A program made the position numbers and the translations under genes. The notes under the pieces were generated by a model that saw only the letters and a list, made by a program, of their open reading frames with translations, made no database searches and was not told where the DNA came from. Of a stretch of 64,000 nucleotides of DNA, positions 27,385 to 36,749 are shown one piece after another. Origin of the DNA: Orrella sp037026685. GTDB taxonomy: Bacteria > Pseudomonadota > Gammaproteobacteria > Burkholderiales > Burkholderiaceae_B. Numbering within the stretch: the first letter of the stretch is position 1; the number at the start of each line of letters is the position of its first letter. The stretch is taken from assembly GCF_037026685.1 (NCBI RefSeq), contig NZ_JBANET010000006.1, forward strand, positions 1-64,000. Direction: 5' to 3'.

Positions 27385-27422
27385 CCGCGCCGGCAAGCGC
27401 GGGGCCGCGCTTGCCGGCGCGG
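27385..27422. terminator. Strong hairpin between convergent aceA and btr
   Basis: An 18-base perfect inverted repeat (CCGCGCCGGCAAGCGCGG and its complement) separated by only GG, filling the gap between the two converging stop codons. There is no T-run. The position suggests a bidirectional terminator or transcript-end stabiliser. Confidence 0.6.
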
Positions 27423-27428
27423 CCCGCT

Positions 27429-28154
27429 TCAGCACTCCTGGCCGAACACCTGCTTCAATGCCTCGCCATCCAGGATACGGACTTCGCGCAGATGCACCGC
27501 GATCAAGCCCTCGCGCGCAAAGCGCGACAGCAGCCGGCTGACGGTCTCCAGGGTCAGCCCGAGATAGTTGCCGATCTCCTCGCGGCTCATGCGCAGGATG
27601 AACTCGCTGGGCGAATAGCCCAGGCCGGCCAGCCGCTGCGAAAGATTGAGCAGGAAGCCGGCCACGCGCTGTTCCGAGCGCATGTTGCCCAGGGCCAGCA
27701 GCATCTGCTGCGAGCGGTTGATCTCCTGGCTCATGAGCTTGCGCATCTGCGCCTGCAGCGCGGGCAGGTGCAGGGCGATGCGGTCCAGTTCGGCCAGGCG
27801 GATGACGCAGACCTCGGAATCCTCGAGCGCGATGGCGCTGGAGACGTGGCGCGGCTGGCCCATGGCATCCATGCCCACCAGTTCGCCCGGCAGGTGAAAG
27901 CCGGTGATCTGCACCTGACCGTCGGCCGGTTCGAGTTGCGTGCGCAGCGAGCCGAAGCGCACCGCGTAGACGGCATCGACGGGATCGCCGGTCAGATAAA
28001 GGTTTTTGCCCTTGCCCACACGCACGCGTTCACTGACCAGCTCGTCCAGCCTGGCCACGTCGGCGGCGGCCATGCCGATGGGCAGGCACAGGTGGCTGAG
28101 CATGCAGGTGGAACAATGGGGCGCATCGGGTGCGACGGGAACCCTGGTTTGCAT
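27429..28154 (-). CDS. btr: FNR-type oxygen-sensing transcriptional regulator (Btr)
   Basis: A 241-residue CRP/FNR-family regulator. Cys14, Cys17, Cys23 and Cys116 are spaced like the four ligands of the oxygen-labile [4Fe-4S] cluster of E. coli FNR. A cyclic-nucleotide-binding-like beta roll covers 30-135, a long dimer helix follows, then the DNA-binding helix EEIGNYLGLTLETVSRLL with the E-SR recognition residues of FNR (TTGAT half sites). Bordetella pertussis has a described FNR homologue named Btr, and this fits it. The start (MQTRVPVAPD) is at 28154. It converges with aceA and lies downstream of a LysR gene on the same strand. Confidence 0.9.
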   Translation of the reverse strand: MQTRVPVAPDAPHCSTCMLSHLCLPIGMAAADVARLDELVSERVRVGKGKNLYLTGDPVDAVYAVRFGSLRTQLEPADGQVQITGFHLPGELVGMDAMGQPRHVSSAIALEDSEVCVIRLAELDRIALHLPALQAQMRKLMSQEINRSQQMLLALGNMRSEQRVAGFLLNLSQRLAGLGYSPSEFILRMSREEIGNYLGLTLETVSRLLSRFAREGLIAVHLREVRILDGEALKQVFGQEC

Positions 28155-28263
28155 GATGATTTCCGGTAGCGACGCGGCGCCGGCCGGAATGGGCCGGGCC
28201 GCCGACTGGCATTGTAGTGGCAGCGGCCGCGGCCATGCGCCGCCGCCCGGCGGCAATGCCGCC

Positions 28264-29166
28264 TCAGGCCCAGTGATCCTCGCGGGCATAGGCCTTGCGC
28301 AGCCATTGCACGAAGACCTTGACGCGCAAGGGCAGGTGCTTGCGCTCGGGCACGATGGCAAAGATGCCGTTGGGCGGGGCCGCGTAGTCGTCCAGCACGG
28401 TGACCAGCCGGCCGCTGTCCAGGTCCTGGCGGACCTCCCACAGCGAGCGCCAGGACAGGCCGTGGCCCTGCAGCGTCCATTCGTGCAGCACGCTGCCGTC
28501 GCTGCATTCGAGCGTGCCGCTGACCTTCTGCGCCACGGTTTGCCCCTTGACGCGAAAGAGCCAGCCGCGCGCCTGGTTGCCCCGCGTGCCGAAGGACAGG
28601 CAGTTGTGCCGCGCCAGGTCGGCGGGCTGGCGCGGCTTGCCGTGGACCTGCAGATAGGCGGGCGAGGCCACCACCACGCGCCGGTTGTCGGCCAGGCGCA
28701 TGCCGACCAGGCCCGAATCGACCAGGTCGCCGATGCGCACCGCGCAGTCGAAGCGTTCCTGGATCAGGTCCACCAGCCGGTCGCTCAGGTCCAGGGTGAC
28801 CTGCAGTTCGGGATGCGCGCGGATGAACTCGGGCAGCAGCGGCGCCACGTGGCGCCGCCCGAAACCGGCCGGCGCGCTCACGCGCAAGGGCCCGCTGGGA
28901 CGGCGGCTGCCTTGCGAAACCAGGCCCTCGGTATCTTCCAGGTCGCGCAGGATGCGCTGGGCCTCCTCCAGGAAGGTGCGCCCCTCGGCGGTCAGCGAGA
29001 GCTTGCGGGTGGAGCGCACCAGCAGCTTGACGCCCAGGCGCGCCTCCAGCGCGTCGATGCGCCGCCCGATCATGGCCGGCGCCACGCCTTCGGCGCGCGC
29101 CGCCGCCGACAGGCTGCCCAGCGTGGCCACGGCCACGAAGCTCTCCATTTGCTTGAAACGGTCCAT
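28264..29166 (-). CDS. LysR family transcriptional regulator
   Basis: A 300-residue regulator with an N-terminal winged helix-turn-helix (residues 1-60, ESFVAVATLGSLSAAARAEGV) and a periplasmic-binding-like effector domain (about 90-295). It belongs to the CrgA/DsdC-like group by its RRHVAPLLPEF and QERFDCAVRIG motifs. It is divergent from glcB, with 131 AT-rich bases between, so control of malate synthase is the simplest guess. The TTTTTATAACC patch at about 29196 may carry both promoters. The effector is unknown. Confidence 0.88.
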   Translation of the reverse strand: MDRFKQMESFVAVATLGSLSAAARAEGVAPAMIGRRIDALEARLGVKLLVRSTRKLSLTAEGRTFLEEAQRILRDLEDTEGLVSQGSRRPSGPLRVSAPAGFGRRHVAPLLPEFIRAHPELQVTLDLSDRLVDLIQERFDCAVRIGDLVDSGLVGMRLADNRRVVVASPAYLQVHGKPRQPADLARHNCLSFGTRGNQARGWLFRVKGQTVAQKVSGTLECSDGSVLHEWTLQGHGLSWRSLWEVRQDLDSGRLVTVLDDYAAPPNGIFAIVPERKHLPLRVKVFVQWLRKAYAREDHWA

Positions 29167-29297
29167 TTTTTCTTTCTAGTAAAAAATGAAGCTATTTTTA
29201 TAACCTTTTTATCTGCATTCCCAACCCGTACACTGATCCTGAAGACGGGCGGCGCATCCCGCACGCCCACCCCCGCACATTGCCACAAGGAGACCCC

Positions 29298-31487
29298 ATG
29301 CAAGCACGCACCGACCGCCATGGCCTGCAAGTAGCCGACATCCTGGACCGCTTCATCGAGCAGGAGGCCCTGCCGGGCACCGGCGTGGACAGCGCCGCGT
29401 TCTGGAAGGGCTTTTCCGAGCTGGTCCACGAGCTGGCCCCGCGCAACCGCGAGCTGCTGGCCGAGCGCGACCGCCTGCAGGCCGAGCTGGACAAGTGGCA
29501 TGGGGCCCACCCCGGGCCGATCCGCGACATGGCGGCCTATCGCCGGTTCCTGGCCGAGATCGGCTACCTGCGCGAGCAGCCCGAGACGGTGCGGGCCGGC
29601 AGCGAGCAGGTCGATCCGGAGATCTCGCAGCAGGCCGGCCCGCAGCTGGTGGTGCCGGTCTCGAACCAGCGCTATGCGCTGAACGCCGCCAACGCGCGCT
29701 GGGGCAGCCTGTACGACGCGCTGTACGGCACCGACGCCATCCCCGAGGACGGCGGCGCCGAGCGCGGCGGCGACTACAACCCCAAGCGCGGCCAGGCCGT
29801 GATCGCGCGCGCGCGCGCCTTCCTGGACGAGGCCGCGCCGCTGGCGCAGGGCTCGCACAAGGACGCCACCGGCTATGCCGTGCAAGGCGGCAAGCTGGTC
29901 GTCAAGACCGCCCAAGGCCAGACCGGCCTGGCCCGGCCCGAGCAGTTCAAGGGCTACCAGGGCCAGCCCGAGGCGCCCTCGGCCGTGCTGCTGGTCAACC
30001 ACGGCCTGCACTTCGAGATCCAGGTCGACGCGCAGCATCCCATCGGCAAGACCGATGCCGCGCACGTCAAGGACGTGCTGCTGGAGGCGGCGATCTCCAC
30101 CATCATGGATTGCGAGGATTCGGTGGCGGCGGTCGACGCCCAGGACAAGACCCACGTCTACCGCAACTGGCTGGGCCTGATGAAGGGCGACCTGACCGAG
30201 CAGGTCAGCAAGGGCGGCAAGACCTTCACGCGCGCGCTCAACCCCGACCGCCAGTACACCGGCGCCGACGGCCAGCCGCTGACGCTGCATGGCCGCTCGC
30301 TGATGTTCGTGCGCAACGTCGGCCACCTGATGACCAACCCGGCCATCCTGGACCGCGACGGCAACGAGATCCCCGAGGGCATCATGGACGCCGTGGTCAC
30401 CACCCTGGCGGCCATGCACGATCTCAGGCGCAAGGGCGCCAGCGGCTGCAACTCGCGCGCCGGCTCGGTCTACATCGTCAAGCCCAAGATGCACGGCCCG
30501 GACGAAGTCGCCTTCTCGGACCAGCTGTTCTCGCGCGTGGAAGACCTGCTGGGCCTGCCGCGCAACACCATCAAGATGGGCATCATGGACGAGGAGCGCC
30601 GCACCAGCGTCAACCTCAAGGCCTGCATCGCCGCCGCGGCCCAGCGCGTGGCCTTCATCAACACGGGCTTCCTGGACCGCACCGGCGACGAGATGCATTC
30701 GGTCATGGAAGCCGGCCCCGTGCTGCGCAAGGGCGACATGAAGAGCACGCCGTGGATCGGCGCCTACGAGCGCAGCAACGTGCTGGTGGGCCTGGACGCC
30801 GGCCTGCGCGGGCGCGCTCAGATCGGCAAGGGCATGTGGGCCATGCCCGACCTGATGGCGGCCATGCTGGAGCAGAAGATCGCCCATCCCAAGGCCGGCG
30901 CCAACACCGCCTGGGTGCCTTCGCCCACCGCCGCCACCTTGCATGCGCTGCACTATCACCAGGTCGACGTGGTCCAGATCCAGAAGCAGCTCGAGCAGAC
31001 CCGCTTGGCCGACGTGCGCGAGGAACTGCTGGAAGGCCTGCTGACCATCCCGGTGTCCGCCGGCAAGCCCTGGTCGGCCGAGGAGATCCGCAGCGAGCTG
31101 GACAACAACGTGCAGGGCATCCTGGGCTACGTGGTGCGCTGGATCGAGCAGAGCGTGGGTTGCTCCAAGGTGCCCGACATCCATAACGTGGGCCTGATGG
31201 AGGACCGCGCCACGCTGCGCATCTCCAGCCAGCACATCGCCAACTGGCTGCGCCACGGCGTGGTCAGCCAGGCCCAGGTGCGCGAAACCTTCGAGCGCAT
31301 GGCCGCAGTGGTCGACAAGCAGAACGCCGGCGACCCGGCCTACACGCCCATGGCCGGCCGCTTCGAGGAGTCCTTTGCCTTCCGTGCGGCCACGGCGCTG
31401 GTCTTCGAGGGCCTGACCCAGCCCAACGGCTACACCGAGCCGCTGCTGCACAAGTTCCGCCTGGAGTGCAAGGCGGCGCAGGGCTGA
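29298..31487 (+). CDS. glcB: Malate synthase G
   Basis: A 729-residue enzyme that condenses glyoxylate and acetyl-CoA to malate, completing the glyoxylate shunt with aceA. Typical G-form features: N-terminal helical clasp, an inserted domain (about 130-260), the Mg/active-site segment MDCEDSVAAVDAQDK, GRSLMFVRNVGHLM, and the C-terminal plug ending EPLLHKFRLECKAAQG. The start is the ATG after AAGGAGA at about 29287-29293. Normal length for the family (about 720-730). Confidence 0.96.
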   Translation: MQARTDRHGLQVADILDRFIEQEALPGTGVDSAAFWKGFSELVHELAPRNRELLAERDRLQAELDKWHGAHPGPIRDMAAYRRFLAEIGYLREQPETVRAGSEQVDPEISQQAGPQLVVPVSNQRYALNAANARWGSLYDALYGTDAIPEDGGAERGGDYNPKRGQAVIARARAFLDEAAPLAQGSHKDATGYAVQGGKLVVKTAQGQTGLARPEQFKGYQGQPEAPSAVLLVNHGLHFEIQVDAQHPIGKTDAAHVKDVLLEAAISTIMDCEDSVAAVDAQDKTHVYRNWLGLMKGDLTEQVSKGGKTFTRALNPDRQYTGADGQPLTLHGRSLMFVRNVGHLMTNPAILDRDGNEIPEGIMDAVVTTLAAMHDLRRKGASGCNSRAGSVYIVKPKMHGPDEVAFSDQLFSRVEDLLGLPRNTIKMGIMDEERRTSVNLKACIAAAAQRVAFINTGFLDRTGDEMHSVMEAGPVLRKGDMKSTPWIGAYERSNVLVGLDAGLRGRAQIGKGMWAMPDLMAAMLEQKIAHPKAGANTAWVPSPTAATLHALHYHQVDVVQIQKQLEQTRLADVREELLEGLLTIPVSAGKPWSAEEIRSELDNNVQGILGYVVRWIEQSVGCSKVPDIHNVGLMEDRATLRISSQHIANWLRHGVVSQAQVRETFERMAAVVDKQNAGDPAYTPMAGRFEESFAFRAATALVFEGLTQPNGYTEPLLHKFRLECKAAQG

Positions 31488-31530
31488 GCGCAACGCCCGC
31501 GCGGGTTCCTGCAGAGCAAAGGAGGTTTTC

Positions 31531-32418
31531 ATGACCGGCTACCGCTACGCCAGCACGCCGAAGCTGGACGTCGCTTATCTCGAATGGAATCCGCAGGGCG
31601 GGCGCACCGCCGTGCTGCTGCATGGCTGGCCGGACAGCCCGGGGGGCTGGCGGCCCGTGGCGCAGGTACTGGCCCAGGCCGGCCTGCGCGTGCTGGCCCC
31701 GGCATTGCGCGGATTTGCGCCCACGCGCTTTCGCGACCCGGCCACCCCGCGCAGCGGACAGCTGTCCGCCCTGGGGCGCGACCTGCTGGACTTCTGCCAG
31801 GCGCTGGGCCTGCGCCAGCCGGTGCTGGTGGGGCACGACTGGGGCGCGCGGGCGGTCGCCAATGCCTGCGGGCTGCAGGCCGATGCCGCTTCCCACCTGG
31901 TGATCATGTCGGTGGGCTACGGCACCAACGATCCCAAGCAATCGCTGTCGCTGGACCAGGCGCGCCGCTACTGGTATCACTGGTTCATGGCCACGCCGCG
32001 CGGCGAGCGGACCGTACGCGAGCAGGGCAAGGCCTTTGCCCGCTACATGTGGGACAGCTGGTCGCCGCCCGGCTGGTATGGCCAGGACGATTTCGAGGAA
32101 GCGGCAAGGGCTTTCGACCATCCGGACTGGCCCGACGTGGTGCTGCACTCATACCGCCATCGCTGGGACGGCGCCCCGGGCGATCCGGCCTACGCGCAGG
32201 ACGAGGCGGCGCTGCACCCCGCGCCCGTGCTGGCCGTGCCCACGCTGGTGCTGCATGGCGCGGCCGACGCCTGCAATCACCCGGACACCTCCGCCGGCCG
32301 CGAGCATTTCTTCTCGGGGCGCTACGAGCGCCAGCTGCTCGAAGGCGTGGGACACTTCCCGCACCGGGAAGCGCCGGCGGCGGTGGCGCAGGCCATCGCG
32401 CGCTTCATCGGCGCCTGA
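31531..32418 (+). CDS. Alpha/beta hydrolase, epoxide hydrolase-like
   Basis: A 295-residue cytosolic hydrolase. The HGWPDSPGGW oxyanion motif is at 31-40 and the nucleophile elbow is GHDWGA with Asp103, the acid nucleophile used by epoxide hydrolases and haloalkane dehalogenases rather than Ser. The closing His is in the GVGHFPHRE motif near the C-terminus. A strong AAAGGAGG site precedes the start. It lies 43 bases after glcB and may share its transcript, but no pathway link is obvious. Confidence 0.85.
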   Translation: MTGYRYASTPKLDVAYLEWNPQGGRTAVLLHGWPDSPGGWRPVAQVLAQAGLRVLAPALRGFAPTRFRDPATPRSGQLSALGRDLLDFCQALGLRQPVLVGHDWGARAVANACGLQADAASHLVIMSVGYGTNDPKQSLSLDQARRYWYHWFMATPRGERTVREQGKAFARYMWDSWSPPGWYGQDDFEEAARAFDHPDWPDVVLHSYRHRWDGAPGDPAYAQDEAALHPAPVLAVPTLVLHGAADACNHPDTSAGREHFFSGRYERQLLEGVGHFPHREAPAAVAQAIARFIGA

Positions 32419-32443
32419 CGGCCCGCATTGTCCGGTCCGTTGC

Positions 32444-32902
32444 CTACCGGCGCGCGTCGCGGGCGCGCCGGTAGGCCACCCAGTCCTGCGCGTCCAGCGG
32501 CGCGAGCCCTTGCAGGTATCGTGCCGCCACCGGGTAGTACTCGCAGCGCAGCGTCCGGCCGTCCATCTCGACCTCCACGGGCTGGCGCTGGTACATGCAA
32601 TCGGTGCCCGGCACATATTCCTCGATCTCGTCCATGACCGCGAGCAGGGCGTCATCGACCAGGTAGACGTCGCCGCGCACGCGATGCGGCCCCGTGGCCA
32701 GCAGGGCCGGGTAGTCGCCCAGGTCATAGAGGGTGCCCGCCACCCAGCCCACGCCATGCCAGCGGGGTGGCGCGCAGCCGTGGCGGCGGGCGGCCTGCGA
32801 CAGATCGTTGACTTCGCCGGCGCGCAGCGAGCCATAGACAAAAACCGGGCGCAGTCCCGCAGCGTGGGCGGCGCTGAAAGCGTGGGGCGGGCGTGGAAAC
32901 AT
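32444..32902 (-). CDS. Gamma-glutamylcyclotransferase-like (GGCT/AIG2) protein
   Basis: A 152-residue protein of the GGCT-like fold. It has the entrance motif VYGSLR (residues 22-27), the GTLYDLGDYPALL strand-loop and the region MDEIEEY that carries the catalytic Glu of the family. Substrates of such proteins range from gamma-glutamyl peptides to gamma-glutamylamines; this one is not assigned. The ATG at 32902 (MFPRPPH) is preferred over an in-frame ATG at 32998 because the family motif begins soon after. It is divergent from clpB and converges with the hydrolase gene. Confidence 0.8.
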   Translation of the reverse strand: MFPRPPHAFSAAHAAGLRPVFVYGSLRAGEVNDLSQAARRHGCAPPRWHGVGWVAGTLYDLGDYPALLATGPHRVRGDVYLVDDALLAVMDEIEEYVPGTDCMYQRQPVEVEMDGRTLRCEYYPVAARYLQGLAPLDAQDWVAYRRARDARR

Positions 32903-32972
32903 CTTGCAACGAGACGAAGGGCGACGCGGTGGACTAGGCCGTCGTATTTTAAGGAGGCGCTGTCGTTCGCCC

Positions 32973-32998
32973 ATTGAAATCCGGCCTTGCGCCCGCAT
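32973..32998 (+). promoter_or_regulatory. Possible heat-shock (sigma-32) promoter of clpB
   Basis: ATTGAAA and CCCGCAT separated by 12 bases resemble the sigma-32 -35 (CTTGAAA) and -10 (CCCCAT) elements, about 50 bases upstream of the clpB start. clpB is a classical sigma-32 target. The spacing is at the short end. Confidence 0.4.
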
Positions 32999-33048
32999 CT
33001 TGATGGCATCGGGACGTCCTGTCCCCCCTTTTTCCCACCTACGACGCC

Positions 33049-35652
33049 ATGCGATTCGACAAACTCACGACGAAGTTTCAACAGGCGCTGGCCGATGCGC
33101 AGAGCCTGGCCGCGCGCAACGACAATCCCTATATCGAGCCGGCGCACGTGCTCGCGGCCTTGCTGGCCGACGCCGACAGCGGCGCGGCGGCCCTGCTGGC
33201 GCGCGCCGGCGTGGCGGTCAACCGCGTCGGCCCGGCGCTGGAGAACGCGCTCAAGGCACTGCCGCAGGTTCAGACCGAGGACGGCAACGTCCAGGTCGGC
33301 CGCGAGCTGCAGGGCGTGCTGACGCGCACCGACAAGGAAGCGGCCCGCCGCGGCGACGCCTACATCGCCAGCGAGCTGTTCCTGCTGGCGCTGGCCGACG
33401 ACAAGGGCGATGCCGGCCGCATCCTGCGCGAGGCCGGCCTGCAGAAAAAAGCCCTGGAAGCGGCCATCGACGCGGTGCGCGGCGGCGCTTCCGTGGACGA
33501 CGCGGCCGGCGAATCCAACCGCCAGGCGCTGTCCAAGTACACCCTGGACCTGACCGAGCGGGCCCGCCAGGGCAAGCTCGACCCGGTGATCGGGCGCGAC
33601 GACGAGATCCGCCGCACCATCCAGATCCTGCAGCGCCGCACCAAGAACAACCCCGTGCTGATCGGCGAGCCCGGCGTGGGCAAGACCGCCATCGTCGAAG
33701 GCCTGGCCCAGCGCATCGTCAACGACGAGGTGCCCGAGACGCTGCGCGGCAAGCGCGTGCTGTCGCTGGACATGGCCGCGCTGCTGGCCGGCGCCAAGTT
33801 CCGCGGCGAATTCGAGGAGCGCCTGAAGGCCGTGCTCAAGGAGCTGGCCCAGGACGACGGCAGCAACATCGTGTTCATCGACGAGCTGCACACCATGGTG
33901 GGCGCGGGCAAGGCCGAAGGGGCCATGGACGCGGGCAACATGCTCAAGCCGGCGCTGGCGCGCGGCGAGCTGCACTGCATCGGCGCGACCACGCTGGACG
34001 AATACCGCAAGTACATCGAGAAGGACGCCGCGCTCGAGCGCCGCTTCCAGAAGGTGCTGGTGGACGAGCCGGACGTGGAATCGACCATCGCCATCCTGCG
34101 CGGCCTGCAGGAACGCTACGAACTGCACCACGGCGTGGACATCACCGACCCGGCCATCGTGGCCGCGGCCGAGCTGTCCCACCGCTACATCACCGACCGC
34201 TTCCTGCCGGACAAGGCCATCGACCTGATCGACGAGGCCGCGGCCCGCATCCGCATGGAGATCGACTCCAAGCCCGAGGTCATGGACCGGCTGGACCGGC
34301 GCATCATCCAGCTCAAGATCGAGCGCGAGGCGGTCAAGAAGGAAACCGACGATGCGTCGCGCCGCCGCCTGCAAGCCATCGAGGAGGAACTGGAAAAGCT
34401 GCAGCGCGAGTACAACGACTACGAGGAAATCTGGAAGGCCGAGAAGGCCGCCGTGCAGGGCACGCAGGCGATCAAGGAAGAGATCGACCGCGCCCGCGCC
34501 GAGATGGCCGAACTGCAGCGCAAGGGCCAGTACGACAAGCTGGCCGAGTTGCAGTACGGCAAGCTGCCCGAGCTGGAGGCGCGCCTGAAGGCGGCCGAGG
34601 CCAGCGACGGGCAGGCCGGGCAGGGCGGCTCGGGCGACAAGCCCAAGCTGCTGCGCACGCAGGTCGGCGCAGAAGAAATCGCCGAGGTGGTCTCGCGCGC
34701 CACGGGCATTCCGGTTTCCAAGATGATGCAGGGCGAGCGCGACAAGCTGCTGCACATGGAGGACTTCCTGCACAAGCGCGTGGTGGGACAGGACGAGGCC
34801 GTGCGCCTGGTCTCCGACGCCATCCGGCGCTCGCGTGCCGGGCTGGCCGACCCCTCGCGCCCCTACGGCTCCTTCCTGTTCCTGGGGCCCACCGGCGTGG
34901 GCAAGACCGAGCTGACGCGCGCGCTGGCCGACTTCCTGTTCGATTCCGAAGAACACATGATCCGCATCGATATGAGCGAGTTCATGGAGAAGCACTCGGT
35001 GGCCCGGCTGATCGGCGCGCCGCCGGGCTACGTCGGCTACGAAGAGGGCGGCTACCTGACCGAGGCGGTGCGCCGCAAGCCCTACAGCGTGGTGCTGCTG
35101 GACGAGGTCGAGAAGGCCCACCCGGACGTCTTCAACGTGCTGCTGCAGGTGCTGGACGACGGCCGCCTGACCGACGGGCAGGGGCGCACGGTGGATTTTC
35201 GCAACACCGTCATCGTGATGACCTCCAACCTTGGTTCGCAGCACATCCAGAACCTGGCGGGCCAGCCTTACGAGGCGGTCAAGGAGGTGGTCTGGGACGA
35301 GCTCAAGCAGCACTTCCGGCCGGAATTCCTGAACCGCATCGACGAGGTGGTGGTGTTCCACGGCCTGGACAACGCGCACATCGAGTCGATCGCGCGCATC
35401 CAGGTGCAGCGCCTGGCCAAGCGCCTGGAACAGCAGGAAATGCGCCTGGAGGTCTCGGACGCGGCCCTGGCCGAGATTGCCCGCACAGGCTTCGATCCGG
35501 TGTTCGGGGCGCGCCCCTTGAAGCGCGCCATCCAGCAGATGATCGAGAACCCGGTCGCCAGGCTGATCCTGCAAGGCCGGTTTGGCCCGCGCGACGTGGT
35601 GCCGGTGGACTTCAAGGACGGCCAGCTGGTGTTCGAGCGGACCTTGCAGTGA
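33049..35652 (+). CDS. clpB: ATP-dependent disaggregase ClpB
   Basis: An 867-residue AAA+ chaperone that pulls proteins out of aggregates together with DnaK. The Clp N domain covers 1-145, the first ATPase has Walker A GEPGVGKT (206-213) and Walker B FIDELH, a coiled-coil middle domain spans about 400-530, and the second ATPase has GPTGVGKT (613-620) and LLDEVEKAH. Lengths of all domains are normal. A long methionine-free start in another frame was ignored. An intrinsic terminator follows directly. Confidence 0.97.
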   Translation: MRFDKLTTKFQQALADAQSLAARNDNPYIEPAHVLAALLADADSGAAALLARAGVAVNRVGPALENALKALPQVQTEDGNVQVGRELQGVLTRTDKEAARRGDAYIASELFLLALADDKGDAGRILREAGLQKKALEAAIDAVRGGASVDDAAGESNRQALSKYTLDLTERARQGKLDPVIGRDDEIRRTIQILQRRTKNNPVLIGEPGVGKTAIVEGLAQRIVNDEVPETLRGKRVLSLDMAALLAGAKFRGEFEERLKAVLKELAQDDGSNIVFIDELHTMVGAGKAEGAMDAGNMLKPALARGELHCIGATTLDEYRKYIEKDAALERRFQKVLVDEPDVESTIAILRGLQERYELHHGVDITDPAIVAAAELSHRYITDRFLPDKAIDLIDEAAARIRMEIDSKPEVMDRLDRRIIQLKIEREAVKKETDDASRRRLQAIEEELEKLQREYNDYEEIWKAEKAAVQGTQAIKEEIDRARAEMAELQRKGQYDKLAELQYGKLPELEARLKAAEASDGQAGQGGSGDKPKLLRTQVGAEEIAEVVSRATGIPVSKMMQGERDKLLHMEDFLHKRVVGQDEAVRLVSDAIRRSRAGLADPSRPYGSFLFLGPTGVGKTELTRALADFLFDSEEHMIRIDMSEFMEKHSVARLIGAPPGYVGYEEGGYLTEAVRRKPYSVVLLDEVEKAHPDVFNVLLQVLDDGRLTDGQGRTVDFRNTVIVMTSNLGSQHIQNLAGQPYEAVKEVVWDELKQHFRPEFLNRIDEVVVFHGLDNAHIESIARIQVQRLAKRLEQQEMRLEVSDAALAEIARTGFDPVFGARPLKRAIQQMIENPVARLILQGRFGPRDVVPVDFKDGQLVFERTLQ

Positions 35653-35676
35653 TTGCGTTGCGCTTTTGGGAACACG

Positions 35677-35707
35677 AAACCGCCCCTTTTGGGGGCGGTT
35701 TTTTTTT
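35677..35707 (+). terminator. Intrinsic terminator of clpB
   Basis: A ten-base perfect stem AAACCGCCCC/GGGGCGGTTT with a five-base loop, followed by a run of T to 35707. This is the clearest rho-independent terminator in the window and ends 25 bases after the clpB stop. Confidence 0.93.
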
Positions 35708-35745
35708 GTTTCACGATTTCATCGCCGCCGGGCCGCCAAGGCTTG

Positions 35746-36648
35746 TCAGGCTCCCCGCGCCGCCGCCTCGCGGGCCAGGGCGAGAAAGGCCTTCATCGCG
35801 GCAGACAGGTTGCGCCGGCCGGAGTAGTAAAGGCACAGGCCCGGCTGGGGCGGTGTCCAGTCCTGCAGCACGCGCACGAGCCGTCCCGCGGCGATGTCGT
35901 CACGCACGTCCTGCTCCATGAAATAGCCCAGGCCGAAGTTCTCCAGGACGGCGGCCCGCGCCAGGCTGGCTTCGTCCAGCGTCACCCGGCCGCGCACGTC
36001 GACCTGTATCGCCCGGGCGCCTTTCTCGAAGCGCCACCGGTACAGCGCGCCATCGGGCAGGCGCACGCGCACGCAATCGTGCTGCAGCAGGTCGGGCGGC
36101 AGACGCGGCGTGCCCCGGGCCTGCAAATAGGCCGCAGTGGCCACGACTGCGTAGCATTGGGGCTGGCCCAGAGACACGGCGATCATGTCGCTGGGCACCA
36201 GGTCGGCCACCCGCACGCCCAGGTCGAAGCCGCCCGCGACGATGTCCACCAGCCGTCCTTCGCTGACCAGGTCCACGCTGGTCTCCGGATATCGGCGCAG
36301 GAATTCCAGCACCAGCGGCGCCATGATTGCGCGCGCCGCAAACGGAGCGGCATTGATGCGCAGCGTTCCCGACGGCTTTTGACGCTGCGAGCGCACCGCC
36401 TCCAGGGCGAGGTGGACATCCTGCACGGCAGGGCCGACCCGTTCGACGAAGAGCCGGCCGGCCTCGGTGAGCGAGACGCTGCGGGTGGTGCGATGAAACA
36501 GGCGCACCCCCAGGCTGGTTTCGAGCTTGCCGATGGCGTGGCTCAGCGCGCTGGTGGACAGGCCCAGTTCGATGGCCGCGGCGCGGAAGGTGCCCAGGCG
36601 GGCAATCGCCAGTACGGCATTGAGGTCGTCCAGGCCAGCGCGTTCCAT
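35746..36648 (-). CDS. LysR family transcriptional regulator
   Basis: A 300-residue LysR protein: helix-turn-helix in residues 1-60 (LNAVLAIARLGTFRAAAIEL), linker helix, effector-binding domain from about 90. It is divergent from the NTF2-like/SDR pair, with 101 AT-rich bases between (AAAATTTATCCTATTTATCC near 36676), where LysR T-N11-A half sites could lie. It therefore probably controls those two genes. The CrgA-like motif NAAPFAARAIMAPLVLEF is present. The effector is unknown. Confidence 0.88.
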   Translation of the reverse strand: MERAGLDDLNAVLAIARLGTFRAAAIELGLSTSALSHAIGKLETSLGVRLFHRTTRSVSLTEAGRLFVERVGPAVQDVHLALEAVRSQRQKPSGTLRINAAPFAARAIMAPLVLEFLRRYPETSVDLVSEGRLVDIVAGGFDLGVRVADLVPSDMIAVSLGQPQCYAVVATAAYLQARGTPRLPPDLLQHDCVRVRLPDGALYRWRFEKGARAIQVDVRGRVTLDEASLARAAVLENFGLGYFMEQDVRDDIAAGRLVRVLQDWTPPQPGLCLYYSGRRNLSAAMKAFLALAREAAARGA

Positions 36649-36749
36649 TATCCTGTTTCTTTCATCGAGACATCAAAATTTATCCTATTTATCCGGACTA
36701 TCGTCAAGCCTAGACTGAGCGCCAATGCAAGCAGAAAAGGAGCGCAAGC

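Noticed and set aside
32149..35574. A 1141-codon minus-strand frame opposite clpB
   Set aside because: Opposite a complete clpB with all motifs; no recognisable domain in the antisense product.
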